A stretch of 64,000 bases of DNA, from assembly GCA_035628135.1 (NCBI GenBank), contig DASPKM010000009.1, forward strand, positions 372,001 through 436,000. The letters run 5' to 3'. This stretch comes from DASPKM01 sp035628135. Its GTDB lineage: Bacteria > Bacteroidota > Bacteroidia > Chitinophagales > Chitinophagaceae. The position numbers were made by a program, and so were the translations under genes. Every line of letters begins with the position of its first letter. Position 1 is the stretch's first letter. This document shows positions 61,817-64,000 of this stretch, one piece after another. Under the pieces are notes generated by a model, which saw only the letters and a program-made list of their open reading frames with translations, did no database searches and was not told where the DNA came from.

Positions 61817-62530
61817 ATGAATAAAAAACTTCTTACTTCCTTATCTGTTCTTGGTGCTATTGCAGTGCTGATGGTGGCGTGCGAAAAAGATTTCAAAAAC
61901 GAAACCCCGGCGCCCCGCCCCGCCGCTCCCGTATATTCTTTCGTGGAAGAATTTGATACCGTGGCCAACCTCACAGCCAAAGGCTGGGTTATTTCCAACA
62001 AGTCGTATCCGGTAGGCCCCGTTAGCTGGAGGCAGGGTATGTACGAACTGGGCGGCAAGCTCGGAAGCGATGTAGTGGGTTTTCCCGCTTATTCTGCCAG
62101 GTACACTCCCAACGATTTTGTAAGTGTTGATATGAATGCCACCAGCGGCGCCGGCGTAACCAGCGCATGGCTCATTGGCCCGATGCGTCCCATGAAGAAT
62201 GGAGACCGCCTCATATTCTACACCCGCACACATGGAGATTATATCGACCGCATGCAGGTTCGTTTGAACCTGATAAATGGTGACACTTATGTAGGCGATG
62301 GCAATCCTGAGCACATAGGTAACTTTACCACCCTGCTGGAAGACATCAATGCGGGCATGACGCTGACCGGATATCCTATCAACTGGACAAGAAAATCCTA
62401 TACGTTCACCGGCATCACCGGAACCGTAAACGGCCGTTTCGCTTTCCGTTATTATGTTCCCAACTCAGGCCCCAGCGGAAGCAATGCCGATATGATCGGT
62501 ATAGACAGCGTAGCGTTTGTAAGCCAGTAA
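61817..62530 (+). CDS. choice-of-anchor J domain lipoprotein (second of a tandem pair)
   Basis: 237 residues from ATG 61817 (MNKKLLTSL); a TTG-initiated upstream frame is spurious. The lipoprotein signal ends MVAC (Cys20), then a Pro/Ala-rich linker, then the same layout as its neighbour: SFVEEFDTVANLTAKGWVIS, TSAWLIGPMRPMKNGDRLIF, MQVRLNLINGDTYVGDG and NGRFAFRYYVP. It arose by tandem duplication with its neighbour. Confidence 0.82.
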   Translation: MNKKLLTSLSVLGAIAVLMVACEKDFKNETPAPRPAAPVYSFVEEFDTVANLTAKGWVISNKSYPVGPVSWRQGMYELGGKLGSDVVGFPAYSARYTPNDFVSVDMNATSGAGVTSAWLIGPMRPMKNGDRLIFYTRTHGDYIDRMQVRLNLINGDTYVGDGNPEHIGNFTTLLEDINAGMTLTGYPINWTRKSYTFTGITGTVNGRFAFRYYVPNSGPSGSNADMIGIDSVAFVSQ

Positions 62531-62551
62531 ACTTGCCATATATTTCGTTAG

Positions 62552-62583
62552 AAGATCGGTTGCTGCGCAACCGATCTTTTTTT
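62552..62583 (+). terminator. intrinsic terminator after the lipoprotein pair
   Basis: A 12-bp stem AAGATCGGTTGC / GCAACCGATCTT with a 3-base loop (TGC) runs into a T-run. It lies 21 bases after the stop of the second lipoprotein gene and only 14 bases before the NUDIX start, so the NUDIX gene probably needs a promoter overlapping or after this hairpin. Confidence 0.85.
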
Positions 62584-62597
62584 ATTATCATTGTCAA

Positions 62598-63077
62598 ATG
62601 TTCAATGTAAGGGTTTACGGCATTCTCATCAACGAACAAAAACAGGTATTGGTTAGCGATGAATATATCCGCGGTCAGTATTTTACCAAATTCCCCGGCG
62701 GCGGCCTCGAGTTTGGCGAAGGCACCCGCGACTGCCTGGTCCGGGAGTTCAAAGAAGAAATGAACCTGAACGTCAAAGCCGGTGAGCATATTTATACAAC
62801 CGATTTTTTCCAGTTGTCTGCTTTCAATCCCGCTCACCAGATCATTTCTATTTATTACTTCGCTGAAGCGCTGGAACCTATTACAGTTCCTTTGCGCCAC
62901 GCGCCTTTTATGTTCGATGAAGAGCAAATGAATTTGTATCGACAAAACGGCGAAACCGAAACCTTCCGGTTCATCGACTGGAAAGATTTTTCGGCAGAGA
63001 GTGTTACGTTGCCGATCGATAAGATCGTGGCGGGAATGATCAAGGAGATGAATAAGATTGCCGACCCTAAAATATAA
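62598..63077 (+). CDS. NUDIX hydrolase
   Basis: 159 residues. The NUDIX box GGGLEFGEGTRDCLVREFKEEM (spread over 34-55, with G, E, REF and EE in the expected places) identifies the fold. The start FNVRVYGILINEQKQVLVSDE is typical of the MutT-like branch, and a C-terminal helix follows (VAGMIKEMNKIAD). It would hydrolyse a nucleoside diphosphate linked to another moiety. Substrate unknown. Confidence 0.88.
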   Translation: MFNVRVYGILINEQKQVLVSDEYIRGQYFTKFPGGGLEFGEGTRDCLVREFKEEMNLNVKAGEHIYTTDFFQLSAFNPAHQIISIYYFAEALEPITVPLRHAPFMFDEEQMNLYRQNGETETFRFIDWKDFSAESVTLPIDKIVAGMIKEMNKIADPKI

Positions 63078-63181
63078 TTGTTCAAGTCCGTGCCAAACTC
63101 CCGATATAGTCGGGTGTCCGAGAAGGGTCCTACTACAAAAAGCCTTTAAAAACTGGCTATTAAGAAAAGTCGAATAAATAA

Positions 63182-63209
63182 AAAACCCGTTCATTGCTGA
63201 ACGGGTTTT
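63182..63209. terminator. bidirectional intrinsic terminator between the NUDIX and S1 genes
   Basis: A 12-bp stem AAAACCCGTTCA / TGAACGGGTTTT with loop TTGC has an A-run on one side and a T-run on the other, so it can stop both convergent genes. It lies 20 bases past the S1 stop. Confidence 0.85.
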
Positions 63210-63228
63210 GTTGTATACAGGCTTTTTA

Positions 63229-64000
63229 TTAACCGTTGCTTCCACCTTCGCCGCTGCTTCCCTCTTCGAGTTTCTTCTTGATCTCTGCCAAGGCACCGAG
63301 GTCACCGAGTGTTGGTTTTTCAACCTTGCTCTGGATATTCTTGATGGCTTTGCGGGCCTTATCAGCTTCGCTCCTGGCCTCCTTCTTAGCACTTTCCTTC
63401 TCTTCTTGTTTTGCCTGCTCCCAGATACGTGTATGCGAAAGAACGATGCGCTTTTCATTGCGATCGAATTCGATCACCATGAATGTGCCCACTTCGTCTG
63501 CCACGATCTGCTTGCCATCTTCCTTCATAAGGTGACGGCCGGGTGCAAAGCCTTCTAGTCCATACGGCAATTGCACGATCGCGCCTTTGTCGTCCTTGCG
63601 AATTACAGTGCCCTCGTGGATGCTGCCGATGCTGAAGGTATCCTCCAGTGTGTTCCAGGGATCTTCTTCCAATTGTTTATGTCCGAGCTGCAACTTGCGG
63701 TTGTCCTTGTCGATGTTGAGAATAACCACATCGATGTTTGAAGCAACCTTGGTGTATTCTGTCGGGTGATTGAAACGCTTCAACCAGCTAAGGTCGCTGA
63801 TGTGTATCATACCGCCGATGCCCGGAGCCAGCTCAACAAACACACCGTAGGGCGTGATGTTTTTTACCAGGCCCGTATGACGGCTTCCCTCGGGGAATTT
63901 CTGGTCGATCTCGCTCCAGGGATCAGGTGAAAGTTGCTTGATGGACAAGCTCATCTTCCTGCTCTCTTTGTCGAGCGTAACGATCTTGGCTTTATGAATA
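63229..64000 (-). CDS. rpsA: 30S ribosomal protein S1, C-terminal part (5' end outside window)
   Basis: The frame is open to the window edge and encodes tandem S1 domains: GLVKNITPYGVFVELAPGIG with IHISDLSW, and GTVIRKDDKGAIVQLPYGLE with GFAPGRHL, each followed by the DxNxxKLQLGHKQL-type linker (NIDKDNRKLQLGHKQLEEDP). The C-terminus is a Lys/Glu-rich helix and a Ser/Gly/Glu tail (EEGSSGEGGSNG). S1 binds mRNA on the small ribosomal subunit. At least the last three S1 repeats are visible. Confidence 0.92.
   Translation of the reverse strand, partial: IHKAKIVTLDKESRKMSLSIKQLSPDPWSEIDQKFPEGSRHTGLVKNITPYGVFVELAPGIGGMIHISDLSWLKRFNHPTEYTKVASNIDVVILNIDKDNRKLQLGHKQLEEDPWNTLEDTFSIGSIHEGTVIRKDDKGAIVQLPYGLEGFAPGRHLMKEDGKQIVADEVGTFMVIEFDRNEKRIVLSHTRIWEQAKQEEKESAKKEARSEADKARKAIKNIQSKVEKPTLGDLGALAEIKKKLEEGSSGEGGSNG

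Noticed and set aside
63098..63114. Short CCCGA/TCGGG hairpin between NUDIX and S1
   Set aside because: Only 5 bp with no T-run; the real terminator is the 12-bp hairpin at 63182-63209.
62415..63458. Long minus-strand frame of 347 codons spanning the NUDIX gene and the end of the S1 gene
   Set aside because: It runs antisense to the NUDIX box, reads through two strong terminator hairpins and overlaps the S1 coding frame. The translation is Arg/Lys-rich with no recognisable domain.
1..64000. Prophage, integrative element, toxin-antitoxin or CRISPR-Cas signals
   Set aside because: I saw no integrase, transposase, repeat-spacer array, direct-repeat ends or paired toxin-antitoxin genes in any intergenic region.

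Overview
The window looks like a chromosomal segment from a member of the Bacteroidota, most likely order Chitinophagales (family Chitinophagaceae or close). The evidence is the gene content: LytS/LytTR two-component pairs, a TonB-dependent receptor with an N-terminal carboxypeptidase-regulatory-like domain, DUF5916, DUF4965/DUF1793 glutaminase-like, DUF3810, GIN/DUF2807 and choice-of-anchor J lipoproteins, and a GH106 rhamnosidase. Most starts also lack a Shine-Dalgarno and sit behind A-rich leaders, and one clear TAnnTTTG-type promoter is visible. Genus assignment is inference. I see no tRNA, rRNA, CRISPR array, insertion sequence, prophage or integration site; this is ordinary, gene-dense chromosome.

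Layout. 1-6 kb: the end of a K+/H+ antiporter, an FAD-Rieske fusion oxidoreductase, a thioredoxin-fold protein with a CPC motif next to an orphan histidine kinase, a cupin/GNAT pair behind a perfect palindrome, and a small membrane protein. 6-10.3 kb (minus strand): a tight run of PQQ-type sugar dehydrogenase, cytochrome c and TonB receptor. 10.3-16 kb: small stand-alone genes (DinB, DUF922, VOC, GIN, WD40, lipoproteins). 16-30 kb: a large GH106 alpha-L-rhamnosidase-like enzyme, an S41-like peptidase, and a LytS kinase/LytTR regulator followed by a DUF5916 outer-membrane protein and a glutaminase-like enzyme. 30-37 kb: secreted hydrolases, a second LytS/LytTR pair (the kinase possibly frameshifted), an amidohydrolase and an M43 metalloprotease.

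37-44 kb (plus strand): a compact run of a beta-helix protein, two adjacent M14 carboxypeptidase paralogues (one has lost or swapped every catalytic residue I can align, the other is intact), a fusion of methylthioribose-1-phosphate isomerase (MtnA) with a class II aldolase, and a translationally coupled YdcF-family protein. This run is the most unusual part of the window.

44-54 kb: a minus-strand L-rhamnose utilisation operon: RhaT symporter, bifunctional aldolase/lactaldehyde dehydrogenase (RhaEW type), RhaI-type isomerase, FGGY kinase, a second isomerase of the fucose/arabinose family, and an esterase carrying an STN-like domain. A mutarotase is divergently transcribed. The pathway reads: uptake by RhaT, mutarotation, isomerisation, phosphorylation, cleavage to dihydroxyacetone phosphate plus L-lactaldehyde, and oxidation of the aldehyde to lactate. 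No rhamnose regulator is present in the window. The GH106 enzyme 30 kb away could supply the sugar.

54-64 kb: a DUF2130 protein that looks like a coiled-coil PD-(D/E)xK nuclease, a membrane-anchored winged-helix regulator behind a serine hydrolase, a phosphopantetheinyl transferase, dCTP deaminase, a DUF3810 membrane metalloprotease, an acyl-CoA carboxylase beta subunit, two tandem choice-of-anchor J lipoproteins, a NUDIX hydrolase and the 3' end of ribosomal protein S1.
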